Source: Parietaria judaica
Taxonomy: Eukaryota > Streptophyta > Magnoliopsida > Rosales > Urticaceae
DNA: 64,000 nucleotides
NCBI GenBank assembly: GCA_954871525.1
Contig: OX940870.1
Location: 13,175,501 to 13,239,500 of the forward strand
Reading direction: 5' to 3'
Shown here: one piece after another, positions 24,183 to 36,539 of the stretch
How the letters are laid out: each line of letters begins with the position of its first letter
Numbering within the stretch: position 1 is the stretch's first letter
The notes under the pieces: generated by a model
What the model was told of the DNA's origin: nothing
Database searches by the model: none
The model's input: only the letters and a program-made list of their open reading frames with translations
Position numbers and translations under genes: made by a program

Positions 24183-24193
24183 GATATCTTTGG
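24183..24193. repeat. LINE target-site duplication, right copy
   Basis: GATATCTTTGG, identical to 15856-15866, placed directly after the A-rich 3' end of the LINE. Confidence 0.75.
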
Positions 24194-27100
24194 GCTCGGG
24201 CATTCACATGGGCTAAGTATTTGCTAATTCAAGCTTAATTAATTAGCTCGTTCATTCTCGGACTGTTTTTTATTATAAGTTTATATATATTGCTTGCAAA
24301 AGATGACTTGGCGGTTGCGCTGTAATACTTCCTAAGCCATCCATTCATACTATGCCCGATATATATTTTAACTTCCTAAGAATATGCTATAACAATAAAC
24401 TAACACATAAATTTTCATGAAGAAAAATATTTTCAGCCATATAGAAATTTATAACTTATATATGAAAGTAAACATATATTCTATCGACGATATATTCTTT
24501 AATACTACTCTAATATTTTCAGTTTTTGAATATTTTGTCCCTAAATTAAAGACGGAAGTATGTTATCTCGCAAAGTATTTTGGAATCCCAACTAAATTAA
24601 CATGTACAAGACATAAAACTCAAAATAATATAAATAAAAGATATTCAAATTTACATAATAAAAAGAAGAAAAAAAAAGACGAGAACTATTGAAATTAAAT
24701 TCTCTATTGATCGTATAATTGCTAAGTACAATGAGACAAAAAATTATTAATTGTTATACGATGCTTTACTTTTGCTCGACCAAACTTTGGACCGATACTA
24801 TTGTAATGTAAGAAAGAGTAACTAATCCAAACTAATTTTAATTAAAACTGTAGGTAAGCATGTAATCTACAATTGCTGAAAACAAGATGCGTCATTATGA
24901 AAGATCATCCATCTAGAATAGAAGTGAGTATATTATAAATGTATATATAACAAGGTTCTAAATGTTGTTCTCAACGCCGTTTCACTCCCTCTATTTTATA
25001 TACCGGCATGCAGCTTGTCGACAAGCAAGTCTGAAAAAACAGCACGTCGCAAATAACGCATTAATTTCACGCTTATACCGCATGCCGACAGAAATTTTCG
25101 ATAATAATTGTGAGTATTTAGACAATATTTTTATATAGGTTCAAAATTATTTATTTATTATTACAAAATATTAATTACTAATAAAAATCATATTATTACT
25201 GAGACATCATATTGATATGTTATAGTTGTATTTATATAAACATAAGAGTTATACTTCTAACTTATAGAAAATAAAAATTTAAAATTATAATTTAAATAAG
25301 ACATTATATTGATAGGTTATAGTTATTCACGAGGATATTGCATACTAGCTGCAACTCTAAAAAAAAAAAAAAAGCATACCGAAAAGATGCGGAAGGCTAG
25401 TCTTTTAAGACTATGATATATATCATACATATATATGTATAAGGCTAAAGTGAAATGTTGACTAGTACCAAATAAAGTAGAGACAAGATTTTTGTCATTT
25501 TATAACTAAAACAACAATAATGAGATTTGATTAATAGTTCCTTGCACGAATTGGATACTGTGACAAGAAGGAAGATAATCAAGTGTTGTTGTACACTTTG
25601 AGTTAACTTATTATGACCAATCTATACGACTCTTCTTGTCTCATCATTATTGCATGCATGCTCTGAAAATCAGACCTGTGTGACTCACTATATGGATGCC
25701 TGACGTTTTTGTCACTATAATAAACACACATATATTGGATAGATTGCAGTATTTATTTCTAGTTTTACGTCCATTTTTTTGGGGGACTAGGAATGTTGGA
25801 AGCTTCTTGAAGAAGACAAGATTATTTATCCGAACAGAAAAGTAAACAAGAAAATTGACAGCTGACTGTATCTATTGTCGGCCTTTAACTTCTTGGCTTA
25901 TAATACACTGTGTTCTATCGACATCACTCCCTGATATTCTTGATGTTTATGAAGCCGATGAAGGAGAATTAGCAGTATAATTTATAAATATCTAAGTTTT
26001 ACTCATGGAGTTACAGCCCTAAATTAAGTAATTCTAAACAAATGATACTGAGAGAATTATTTAAACATATAAGAAGCAGAGAAAAGATGTCGAGCTATAA
26101 TAAAAAACAGGGGCAAAGTTTCGGGTAGGGCTTGCTTTATTCATAAAACATAAGCGATAACTTAAGATTTTACGATAGACTAAAAAAATATATAATATGA
26201 TATCTTACTCTTAAAATTTTGTAATAATTTAAACAAATTTAACATCTCTTTCTTAACCTAATAATGTCAAATTTATTAGGCTTAATTTCGGGCTGAAAAT
26301 TTCAAAATGATTGAGATGATTTACGAAAGCCAAGTTCGGAACTACGGTATCATTTTTTTATTTTATTTTTATGAATAAGAGCTAAATAATGAAGAGAAAA
26401 CAGGAATAAGTTTTGATTGCGGCACTAAAATTTCGAGTTCAAGCAGACTCAGAGTCTCACCATATGAACAAAGAAAGTGGAGGCAAGGCAAAAATTATTA
26501 AGATTCGTAATTTTTTTTTTTTTTTTTACTTTTTCATAGTCTTAAATTAAATGAATTTTTTAGTCCAAAAAAGAGAGTGGCATTATATATGTAGAGAAGG
26601 CCACGTCGGACGATAGGCATATTGAACCAAATACATCTCAAGTTAGTGTTATTTTCCATTCTTTTATTGGGTCCATATCTTTAATTCGATTGTACACGTG
26701 CTAAAAACTTACATCTTCTTTTATAAGAATTAATAACCTGCTAAAATATCTTATAATTTAAGCATAATAATGTATACTAAAATAATCATCTATTTATATA
26801 ATATATTATATAATCCGAAACTCTTAATTCTTAATTAAAATTCCATAATTAAATTTCAGTTCGGTGATATTTTTAATAAAAAAAATTGACTTACTTTTTA
26901 GTTTTTTTCAAATTCAGTTGACTAAATAAAATTACATAACATAAACAAAAGCTCTATTATTTTATCGAAACGGAATTTTTAATCCAGATCTACTCAAAAC
27001 ATGCTAAAGAAGGGAACATAAAATATTCGTTATAGTTGCTTACATTCCGTTTTGACTTAGGCTTAATATTTTCTGGTTATGTGAAATTAATTTCAACTTA

Positions 27101-27271
27101 TCTATTATTATAGAATATAGTTACATAGGCAACAATGCTTAAACATTGTAAATAATGTATTTACTATTTTTTGATAACAAAACAATCTGAACAAATTTTC
27201 TTCTAATTCTAAATTTTATCCAAATTTTTATATATTATAATAATATTAAAATAAAATTTTAAAATCAAGAA
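24194..27271. other. AT-rich intergenic DNA
   Basis: About 3 kb without a credible gene. The 91-codon frame at 24417-24692 is low-complexity and Lys/Asn-rich. A weak direct repeat (ATATTGATATGTTATAG-like) occurs at about 25208 and 25302. Poly-A and poly-T tracts are frequent. No transposon boundary is recognised. Confidence 0.55.
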
Positions 27272-27614
27272 TGTTAGATTTCAAATCTTTTTTTTAAACC
27301 AAAAAGTAATTAAAACAAAATTAAAACAGGATCTTTCCAAAATAATTAATCAATCAAAAGCTGAAGAAGAGTTGCGTTGTTCAACACATTACAGTATTAA
27401 GGGGAAGCCTTTCATGTTTATTTGATATTGAATATTCATTGTAACAATCTTCTGTAACGTTTTGGTTGATTAATCTGAGCGAGTGCTCACAAGAGTTGAT
27501 TATCCAACAAGGGATCTTGCGAATTGGGTTACCAAAAGCTCTCGTGCTCTGTTTAGGTTTAAATTAATGTTCTAACATAAGATATAACATAAACTGTGAA
27601 AATCTTACTTTACA
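27272..27614 (+). repeat. Probable 5' LTR of a decayed copia element
   Basis: It ends TTACTTTACA at 27614 and is followed by AGTGGTATTAGAG, a one-mismatch form of the initiator-Met tRNA primer site. gag-like coding starts about 110 bases later. The TG start at 27272 (TGTTAGATTTC) is a guess; only the right edge is well supported. Confidence 0.5.
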
Positions 27615-27839
27615 AGTGGTATTAGAGTTGACTTTACTGACGTTTTCTCATGGGTGTCAAAGACAGTGATTTCTATATAGGCATCTCACACACATCATGA
27701 GAAGCAAAGAAACGATGTTCTTTGGTTTTCCTCCTATTCTTGATGGAACTAACTATGATGGCCATTTATATTCAATCAATTGATGTACGTACAAGAAAAG
27801 TGAGCATTAAGGACTATTTTACGGAAGAATTATATCAGT

Positions 27840-28610
27840 CTTGAGTAATAAGTATCTGAGACTGATTTATCAGTACTTGATGCTATTTGAGACTGAATTT
27901 AATTTGACTAAACTTAGCGACTGATTTTCAATTGCTAATATTTTGACACCTTATTTCAGACTAAATTTAAGTGGCGAATACATTTTTGTCCTTTAAGATT
28001 TTTCAAGGAAACTTATTGGCTACTAAATTTAAGTCTCACTTATGTTCCCTTCTAATTCAAACTGGCGCAAAATTATTGGGGACTGATTTTCAATCTCTAT
28101 TATGTGGTGCTAATAATACTGAGGAGAATGAACATATTTGAGAGTAAAAAATAGTCTTTAATAATCCATAACTGGGACTGATTTATCTGTACCCGATGCT
28201 ATTAGTGACTTATTTTCATTTGACTAAACTTCGCGATTGATTTATGTTGCAAATATTTTGACACCTTATATGAGACTAAATTTGAGTGGCTAATACATTT
28301 TTGTCCTTTGATTTTTTCAAGGAAACTTGGCTTCTAAATTTCAATCTCACTTACGTTCCCTTCTAATTCAAACTGGCGCAAAATTATTGGGGACTGATTT
28401 TCAGTCTCTATTATGTGGTGCTAATAATACTAAGGTGAATGAACATATTTGAGAGTAAAAATTAATCCTTAATAATCCATAACGAGGACTGATTTATCTG
28501 TACCCGACGTTTTAGGGACTTATTTTCATTTGAATAAACTTAGCGATTGATTTTCAGCTACAAATATTTTGACACCTTATTTGAGACTAAATTTCAGTGG
28601 CAACTTATTG
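27840..28610. repeat. Tandem repeat, about 314-bp unit, 2.5 copies
   Basis: GACTGATTTAT followed by the same ~310 bases recurs at 27860, 28176 and 28487 (periods 316 and 311). Each unit includes AAACTGGCGCAAAATTATTG and TTTTGACACCTTAT. The third copy is partial and ends near 28600. The array makes up the left arm of the CACTA-like element. Confidence 0.85.
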
Positions 28611-29499
28611 ATGAAGGAAAGTATACAGAGTTTTGATTGCATTTTTTCGTAACTCTAAGCAATGTTTATTATTTATTTTATACAAGATTAGTAAATAGTG
28701 AGTCATATTTTCAAGATATTAAATGGTGATCGGTTATTTTGGTTGTGATATAAGTTGAGTGTTGATTGCGACTTTAGTCCATCATCTTTTTGCACGAGTA
28801 ATCATACTACATTCTAATGTAAAATCATTAAGTTGAAAAAATTATGCACTCTATAGTGAATTTTTAAATCTCTTTCATCACTCTCCTCGATCATACTATG
28901 ATTTGTTTGTTTCATTTACTAAAATATAGTATGTACTATTGTGTGCAACGAATGATTTTACTGTTGATATTACTCTTTCAGAATTTTATGAGCACGGTAT
29001 CCACACCAACGACGAAGAAAGTAAATGGTTCAGATAACTACTCAGCGACAATGACCATGAAAGTGACGACTCCATCTAGGATGTTAGTTAAGAATTTTGC
29101 TTTAAATATTTTCCATGTATTATGTATTCATAGATTTTGATTGGTTGTTGGTTTACAGTGTGTGACTGACATTTTATGATTGTTATTGGTTGAATAAATC
29201 GAGATTATGGCATACGAGCTTGCTATTTGTAGTGGTATTTTTTTCAGGTATAAACACTAATATTAGGAAGCTAGAAATATATTTGTGAATCATGATAATA
29301 GTGTTGATATTTTGGAAACTAAGAACCAGTCACAATTTTCCTAATATTTCGTAGACTAAAATTTTATCTCAAACGTTGACATCTAATACTGAATATCAGG
29401 TAGACAAATTGTTTTGGGAATTGCATTTTAGTTCCGAAAGACATAATTTTGGGAATGAAACGACTTGGTATTATAGAATGATTTTTAGTTCTTAAAAGA

Positions 29500-30360
29500 A
29501 ATATATTAAGGAGTGAGTTACACAATATCGGGGACCGTTTTCAGTCCTAAAAAGAAATATTTAGGGGACTGAAAATACATGGTATTAACAACTTATATTC
29601 AGTACCTAATGTCACATGTTGGGGACTGAATTTTGTTGGTATCCAAAACTATTTTTCAGCTTGTAAAAATAATTATGTCATAATTTAAGCGTAATATCAA
29701 AGACTATTTTTTAGTCACTAAAGGGACATATGAGAGACTGAAATGACATGTTATCAATGACTGATATTTGGTATTGAAAAAAACATATTAGAGACTGAAA
29801 AAAATTATTATTAAAGACTAATTTTTAGATTCTAAAGAACTGTATTAGGAACTAAAATAAAATGGTATTGGAGATTAATTTTCAGTCCTTAATAGAAACA
29901 TATTAGGGACTGAAATAATGTAGTATCAAAGACTAACTGACAGTCTCTGAAACACCTTATTAGGGACTAAAATGACATGGAATCTTGCAACTTATGAAAC
30001 GTATTAGGGGCAGAATAGACACAGTTTCAAGACTAATTTTTAGTCTCTAAAAGTGTACAATAGGGACTGAAATAAAGCATTTTCGGAGACTGATGGTTTA
30101 GTCACGAAAGTAATGTATTAGGGATTGAAATTGACGTGGTATCGGGTGATATATTAAGGACTGAACTTATACATATTCAAGTGTAGTTGATAGTCTTAGT
30201 GGCATCAGATAAAAATGACAAATATTTTAGTTACCAATACAACTATCTAGGACAAAGCAGTTAAAACTGAGCAGGGTGTTTGAAAATCAGTCTCCGATAC
30301 CAATTCAGGATTGATTTTTAAGTATCACAGACTAAATTTTCAGTCTAATGCCCTTATTTT
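29500..30360. repeat. Subterminal dispersed motif array, right arm
   Basis: At least twelve variants of ATTAGGGACTGAAAT and its complement-like partner GACTAATTTTTAGTC occur every 50-70 bases up to the right terminus. Clustered motifs in both orientations near the ends are where CACTA transposases bind in known elements. Confidence 0.7.
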
Positions 30361-31672
30361 TTGTAGTGTGTTAAGGCTTGGTCGTTACTTATGAAAGGAT
30401 GGTCCCCTCCAAGCATTACAAATGATGACGAAGTTGAAGTTGAGAAGCGTAAAGAGACGCGGACTACTAATGAAGAGAATGCGTCCCTTGTGAATTTGTG
30501 TACTATCAATGCCATAATATCGGCCGTTGGTGAAAATCAAGTCAAATTAAAATCAACGTGTAAGACAACAAAAAACACTTGGAAGCTCTCCAAAATCTAC
30601 ATGAGGGAACCAAATCCTTTCACTCTTCGAAGCTCCAAATTCTCGCATCAAAATTTGAAGACTTGCGAATGGATGGCCGATGAAGAAACTAATGCCAAAT
30701 TCAATGGAAAAACAATAGGGAGATCTCTAATCATGCTTATAAACTTGGTAAAACTTATTCAGATGTTAAAATTGTTTGAAAAACTCTAAGGTCCCTCCAT
30801 GATAAATTTGAAGATAAAGTGGTTGTCGTTGAAGAGGAAAAGAATGTCTAAAAAATGAGTCTTTGATGAACTAATGATCTCCTTACAAACTTATGAAATG
30901 AACATGATTCAAAATAAAAAACAAAAAGGTAATAACTTTCAATAGCTGCGTGAATGAAGAGCTTCTGTATTAGAATATTGTATATGTTTCTGATCTTGCA
31001 TTACTTTATAAGATTTTTGGCTAGATGTTTGAGAGGAATATAACTAATAGACCCCATACGAATCCGGGGGAATTAATGAGCATGGTGGAAGTTCAAACTT
31101 GAAGAACAAATCCAGCGACATCAAGAAGCCTAGTCGTGTCACTGTAAAACGTGCGATGTTTTTGGGCATATTCAATCGAAATGGGAAAATACTATTAAGA
31201 ATAAAAAGCTAGGTCTTATATCCCTTTGTAAGCGATGATGAATCATATGATGATATTGAAGAAGGCGATACTATAAGTCATTATATCTTATTCGCCGCAT
31301 CATGTTTACCTCCAACCCAAGCATCTGTAGAACATGAGGAATCTGTTGTGGAAACTAACGAAAAGCATATAATCACGAGGTTATAACATTATATATGAAA
31401 ATGTTCAAGAAATTGATAGAAGTATGTGACTTGAACTTAAAATTAAAATTCGCGACTTCTCACATTATCTTCGAGAATGAAGATCACATTGCAAAAGTAG
31501 AAAGCTTAAAGAATTAAGCTGTATGTCTGGAAATTAAAATTGAAAAGAAGAATTCCTAATCTTCTATCTAGAAAGCCTTCTCTAAAAAATAAAATTAAAA
31601 AAATGGCTCTTGACGAGATTCTCATCCAAGGAAAGGTAACCGTCGGTTATTTAGGTGTTGGGTACTTTACCT

Positions 31673-32449
31673 TCACCTTTTCAAAATATTATTGTTCAGA
31701 AACCCATAATCTTAAACACTCATATATCAATTATGCTTCATTCAAGTTTTGATACAGCATCTCATGTTTGAACCAAGGTATTCAATTTCTCGAATATCCA
31801 TCGGCATGCCCATCGAAAATATTTTTTCGAGGATATGAGAAACGATATATCCATCGGCATATCCATCGACATACCTATCAAGATACTCATCGACAAGCGA
31901 TATATTCGTAAAATGAAAAATGCAAAATGATATCGGCAAGCGGTATTTAAGACCTTGGTCTGAACATAAAGTCTAACAACTACTGCAAAACACTCTCACA
32001 ACTTGAACATAGTCGATCGTAAATCGATCCTTCAAAAAATATGAATTCGTAGTTTTTGAAATGAGAAAGCCAAATTTATTCTCAATTAAATAATTAAGCT
32101 TTTCAAATGTCTCATGGAGGGAAGAAAAGTGATTTTGAAAAATATTTAAATTGGAATGCCCAATGTTTTAAATATTATAAATTAGAATATAATGGGTTCC
32201 AACAAGAAAAATTATCTTTCTTGATACAAAGAAAAATATTGTCCTTAGTCTTGAAGAACATGAAAATGAGAAAAATAATGGGACCACAATCACTAGACCA
32301 ATTAAAAAAATTGCGGAAAAATAGATTTTGTCTAGTTAACCAAAATGCGCGGGGTAACCTTTTAAAATTATTTTAATCAGGGTTAGCGTCCCATACCAGA
32401 AACCCATATTACCATATCCGGTTTAGGTAACACAAAAAATGAATTCATT
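31673..32449. other. Unassigned sequence with short ATCCATCGGCAT repeats
   Basis: At 31790-31910 the words ATCCATCGGCAT and CATCGACATACC recur in near-tandem. The 89-codon frame at 32107-32376 is Lys-rich with no domain I know. It could be further decayed copia sequence, but I cannot show it. Confidence 0.4.
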
Positions 32450-33300
32450 AGGTCCACGATCGTGATAATTAATTTTTTTAATGATTTCTAATTCTTTACC
32501 TAGGGATTTCGATTCGTGTTTGAGCAACATTTAACAAAATCTCAATTAATAAACAAGTGTGTACCTTTTACGCGTTTCTTGTTGCGCACTCTTAATTCTC
32601 AATCTGAAACTGCTTCTCTGAATCTGTGCTTCCTCTTTTTACGTATTTTGTGGTAGGATATCTCCCAAAAATCTTCTGATGTATTCTCTAGAATTAGACC
32701 ACCACGATTCGTGGGCTCCTCTGAGTGATCGCGAAACCCCTAAAGTCTGAACCGTGAATTTCTCTCTTGCTCCAGGAACAAATTTCGGAGAGAGTAGGCG
32801 AATATTCTTCTAAGTGTGAAGGTTATGTTTTCTTATTTTAGGTCTAAACTATTTCTAAATAAAAACGAAATCTTAACCACCAAAAAGATATTCACTCATT
32901 ATCTTTATTTAATTTAAATAATATAATGAGATAATAGATAATATCTAATATTTTTCAATAAAGACTTAAATCTTGGATTAGATAAAATAAATCATCCGGA
33001 AATAAAATATTTCAAGATTTAATATCTCCTATCAATTTCAAAAAATATAAACAAATTATATACTATTAGCTCAAAATTAATATGAAATTCTAAATTTAAT
33101 AAAAAATTGAATTCAGGGTTAAAAACAAAAAAAAAATCTATTTAATTATAATTAATTAATTAATAGTAATAATTATTATTATTTAAATCCAACAATTGAA
33201 TTTAAATTATGTTATTAATTAAATATTCCAGGAATCAAATCAAATATTTAATTCAACGTTAAATTCGCAGGTTAAAACGGTGTCTCATTCTTTCTTAGTC
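32450..33300 (-). mobile_element. Possible long copia LTR fragment
   Basis: CCACGATTCGTGGGCTCCTCTGAG at about 32700 resembles the AAAGCGTGGGCTTCGCC block in the Copia-3 LTR. The following AT-rich text, with AATCCAACAATTGAAT-like words, also resembles that LTR. No boundary, primer site or target duplication is visible. Confidence 0.3.
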
Positions 33301-34879
33301 GAAACACTTTTTTGACCATAACTTCTATACCGTACATCAGAATGCCACGATTGAAAATGATAAATTTATCACGGCATATCCAATCCTAATACTATGTTTG
33401 GTGTTAAAATTACTCCATTTTGATGGTTTTTTTGCAACAAATATTTTTTGTCTTTAACCACAACACTAAATTTCACATGAAAAAGAATATTCTCGATTAT
33501 TATATTATTACATTAAAGATCCTATTTATTATTTATTTTAGAGATAATTGCAGCATAATAAATCCTATTTATTATTTATTACTATTCTCGATTGTGTAGC
33601 AGTTTACTTGGCGGTTCCGATGATGCACTCGACGTTCTCTTTGGTGTTAGTGACTCGCTCACCGGTGTCGGCGACGCAGTAAACATTGTCAATAATGTCA
33701 GTGACGTATACTCGGCAGTATAGACGAGACACTCAATGCTCTTATTGGTGTTGGCGACGTATAATCGACAATATTAATAAAATCTAAAAAAATGCTAAAT
33801 TTAAAAAACACACCAAATTAAAAATTACTATGTTAAAAAATTACTAATTAAATAATATTATTAGATGCTTATACCATGATAAAATACTCATACAATAATT
33901 AATCTTATTAATAAATAACTATTAAATACTCATGCCACAATTTAAAAACTATTAAAATAACAAATGGCGTCGCTATATTACCACACTATATTTAGTGCCG
34001 TACTGTAGCATTACGCTATAATAGCGTTACATATAGTGCATCGTTGGAGTGAGATTTTATCTCCATTGGCTCAAAATTTGGTAGTGTCTCCTTGGAGATG
34101 CCCTCGGAATTTGATTCCCCACAACCCTAAGGTCATTCAAGAATTAAATTCAATTAGGAAGGATAATGAATATTTAATACGGCTTCAATATTTTACAATG
34201 AGTAAATAAAACATTGTGTAAGGGCAAATGCCTAATATAAAGAATCCAATAACTCAAGTAATTTATCAGTCGGTTTTTCTGTGTCAAACAAATCAATTCA
34301 AAGGCGCACATAACTTGATAACCAAGTAAACTGCATATTTAAATTGTAGCTAACTGATTGGCAATAATAGATTATCAGATATAAAAATCTGATCCTTTAG
34401 TGAACTTTTTAATCTAAATCATTTGGCAGAGTAACTATATTTAACTACAACCCAACCTTGAAACGTGAGTACCACCAATCATTTAAGCTCTCAAATTATG
34501 TACTTGCTAATTAGTAAAGTTAATCAGTTAGAATATTGATTTACATAACTTGTAAGCTTATCATAGACCGAAAATGAAACATTAAGAATCATATTGGAGA
34601 ACAAAGTTTACTATTATTCATCAAAGTTAGATCTCCAAAAGTTTAACCATTTTGGTTTTGACACCAACATATAAAACTCAATTAATCAAGTATCACATGT
34701 ATAACGATGTATTGTAAATAAGTTTGAGAAAAACAAAATGTTTGCATTAATGCTTCATAGAATAGGTTATATTCTCTGGATTTCACAAACTACACTAACA
34801 AATATGAAGTGCTGAAATCTGTTTTATTTATACACGTATATATTAATCGTAAAATCTGTGTTTGTGTTTGTTAATTTTG
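33301..34879. other. AT-rich sequence, nothing recognised
   Basis: About 1.6 kb without a credible gene. A stretch at 33600-33770 repeats GGTGTTGGCGACG-like words (GGTGTTAGTGACT, GGTGTCGGCGACG, GGTGTTGGCGACG) and may be a decayed low-complexity coding piece. Confidence 0.4.
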
Positions 34880-34884
34880 GTAGA

Positions 34885-35577
34885 TGTTGATGCAGGATTT
34901 CACCCTCCTTGGAAAAAACGACACCAAGGTGTGAAACTACACCTTGGGGGCAAACGACACAAGACCCAAAGGAAATTGGGCCTCACACGAACTATCAGGC
35001 CTAACAAAGCAGCCCAGCATCACGGGCCCATCAAGAGTCCACTCCGAAGCTTAGTCAACAAGAGCCAAGTCTCCCCGAAGACCAAGCCCACGAAGACCAA
35101 GCCCACACGGACCAAGCAGCTCTTCCGAAGACTGAGCAACCCCGAAGATTAGGCGTGCTCTCCCTTTATTGACCAGCCCAGGGTCCTCCACGTGGAAAGG
35201 CACCAAATATCACGTCGTCCAGATTTTACACGTGGTGACCAAAGGAGAGGCGAAGAGATATCTGCTTAGTCTACTAGCCGTTACTAGATTATAGGAAATA
35301 TACGTTGTAATCTAGGCTATAAATAAAGCCTACGAAGTAACCTAACAGACAGACAATTCGTTCTACATTTTATACTAGTTATTCACTCTGTATTCATCTT
35401 GCTATCAATCAAATATACTTTCTCTTTATTATCGCTCAACCCTTCACAAATTCTTCATCTCGCGACTTTATTCACCGAAGTGGATTTTATCTCGTAAATT
35501 TAAGATCTACCGTCATATTCACCATAAACAGAGTGCTATCACTTTGTGACAGTTGGTCGTGATTATTCACATCAACA
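34885..35577 (+). repeat. 5' LTR of the TR-GAG element
   Basis: Starts TGTTGATG and ends CATCAACA, an 8-bp terminal inverted repeat. TATAAATA at 35318-35325 is a likely TATA box. Compared with the other LTR it has a ~15-bp extra piece in the ACCAAGCCCACG region and scattered substitutions, a few percent overall. Confidence 0.9.
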
Positions 35578-35580
35578 GTT

Positions 35581-35596
35581 TGGCGCCGTCTGTGGG
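35581..35596 (+). promoter_or_regulatory. Primer-binding site, TR-GAG element
   Basis: TGGCGCCGTCTGTGGG lies three bases after the 5' LTR. This form is common in plant gypsy-type elements and differs from the initiator-Met site used by the copia elements here. Confidence 0.8.
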
Positions 35597-35647
35597 AAAT
35601 CTTTATAGATTCCTACCCAACCAAGTTCCAAGCAAGCAAACGCACTA

Positions 35648-36526
35648 ATGGCAAGCGGAGCATCCAGCGAGAATCCCACGAGCAACCCCTCGGGGACCGC
35701 AGCGGATTACGCAGTAAAAGCCATGTTGGAGACTATCCTCAAGCAACTCGAAGAAGGCGCTCAGTCGAGGAAGGATTTCCAGACCAAATTGGAAAACCTC
35801 GCCCAGAAACAATCCCAGATCGAGGGGACGCTGACCGAGGCGGCTAGTTCGATAAAAGCCCTGTCTTCATCAGCATCGCGAAGAGACTCCGGACAAGGAA
35901 GGACCCTAGATTTCTCCGGAATCCAGGTCACTCCCGTACCAACCGAGGTGGGAAATACCTCGGGCGTATTGGAAGGGCAAAACCCCGCCACAGGCCCATT
36001 AAGGCCAGCAAATCCTGGGGCAGCGGCCAACCACGCCTCGGATGAGCACCCCGGCACCGGATTGAGAGCAATCCAATCCAATTATGGTGCGCCAAGACAA
36101 CCCAACGACCCCGGATTCCAGACGCACTCCATAAAGGAAAGCAGTAAAAAATTCACCTCCATGGGGCTTCCAAAGGGGACCCGACAAGGTAAAGGGAAAA
36201 ATCCCCCTAGTCAATCAAATTTCGAACTGATTATAAATCACCCCGAAAAGAACGAGGTGAACAAAAATCGTCAAGAGAAACTCGATCATATGCTTCAATC
36301 TGTCTCGCATCGAGAAGACTCTTATTGGGTTCGAAACCTCGACACGTCTTTACGTCTCCCCGCGAGCATAGAGCGCTCTCTTATAAAAGACGACTTTGGA
36401 TTTCACCAAGATCCTTATCGCCTTGACTCGCACTCGAGCTTTGGTAACGTCTACTCTGCCGAATTAGGCATCACCTGGCATTTGGCAGCGATATTTGGGA
36501 TGTCAAAAATCCTCTGTGGCAATTAA
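35648..36526 (+). CDS. TR-GAG leader ORF, 292 aa, function unknown
   Basis: An uninterrupted frame from an ATG 52 bases after the primer site. The N-terminal ~80 residues are predicted helical and rich in Lys, Gln and Glu (AMLETILKQLEEGAQSRKDF), fitting a coiled coil. A Pro/Gly/Ser-rich region (90-165) follows, then a basic stretch (GTRQGKGKNPPSQSNF) and a charged tail around 215-245. No zinc knuckle or gag major-homology motif is present; the gag core lies separately downstream. Some gypsy lineages have an extra ORF before gag, and this may be its equivalent or the N-terminal part of gag cut off by the repeat array. Codon use is GC-richer than the flanks. Confidence 0.6.
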   Translation: MASGASSENPTSNPSGTAADYAVKAMLETILKQLEEGAQSRKDFQTKLENLAQKQSQIEGTLTEAASSIKALSSSASRRDSGQGRTLDFSGIQVTPVPTEVGNTSGVLEGQNPATGPLRPANPGAAANHASDEHPGTGLRAIQSNYGAPRQPNDPGFQTHSIKESSKKFTSMGLPKGTRQGKGKNPPSQSNFELIINHPEKNEVNKNRQEKLDHMLQSVSHREDSYWVRNLDTSLRLPASIERSLIKDDFGFHQDPYRLDSHSSFGNVYSAELGITWHLAAIFGMSKILCGN

Positions 36527-36539
36527 TTTGCTTCATCTC

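Larger units (their letters stand above)
27787..30368. mobile_element. CACTA-like non-autonomous DNA transposon
   Basis: It interrupts the copia gag exactly, with the 3-bp duplication TGT at 27784-27786 and 30369-30371. The right end TTTTTTGTAGTG is the reverse complement of the plant CACTA terminus CACTACAAAAAA. The left end ACGTACAAGAAAAG is a mutated form of it. The interior has dense repeats of a GGGACTGAAAAT/ATTTTCAGTCCC-type word, as in subterminal regions of En/Spm elements. No transposase frame exists; the 80-codon frame at 28898-29140 has no domain. Confidence 0.75.
27719..31672 (+). pseudogene. Decayed copia gag, split by a CACTA-like element
   Basis: The N-terminal part FGFPPILDGTNYDGHLYIQSID is at 27719-27786. 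After the inserted element the frame resumes at 30369 as VKAWSLLMKGWSPP and runs through 30789 with UBN2-type gag residues (NAIISAVGENQVKLKSTC, DEETNAKFNGK). Out-of-frame continuations are LRSLHDKFEDKVVVVEEEKN (about 30788) and a gag tail with helical DNLNLKLKF-like and LDEILIQGK segments up to 31672. The zinc knuckle is reduced to a trace near 31140. Many stops are present; no protease, integrase or RT follows. Confidence 0.75.

Noticed and set aside
24417..24692. 91-codon frame
   Set aside because: Lys/Asn/Ile-rich, in AT-rich DNA, with a poly-Lys tail from an A run; no similarity to a known domain.
28898..29140. 80-codon frame inside the CACTA-like element
   Set aside because: No transposase motif, weak composition, and surrounded by repeats; most likely chance.
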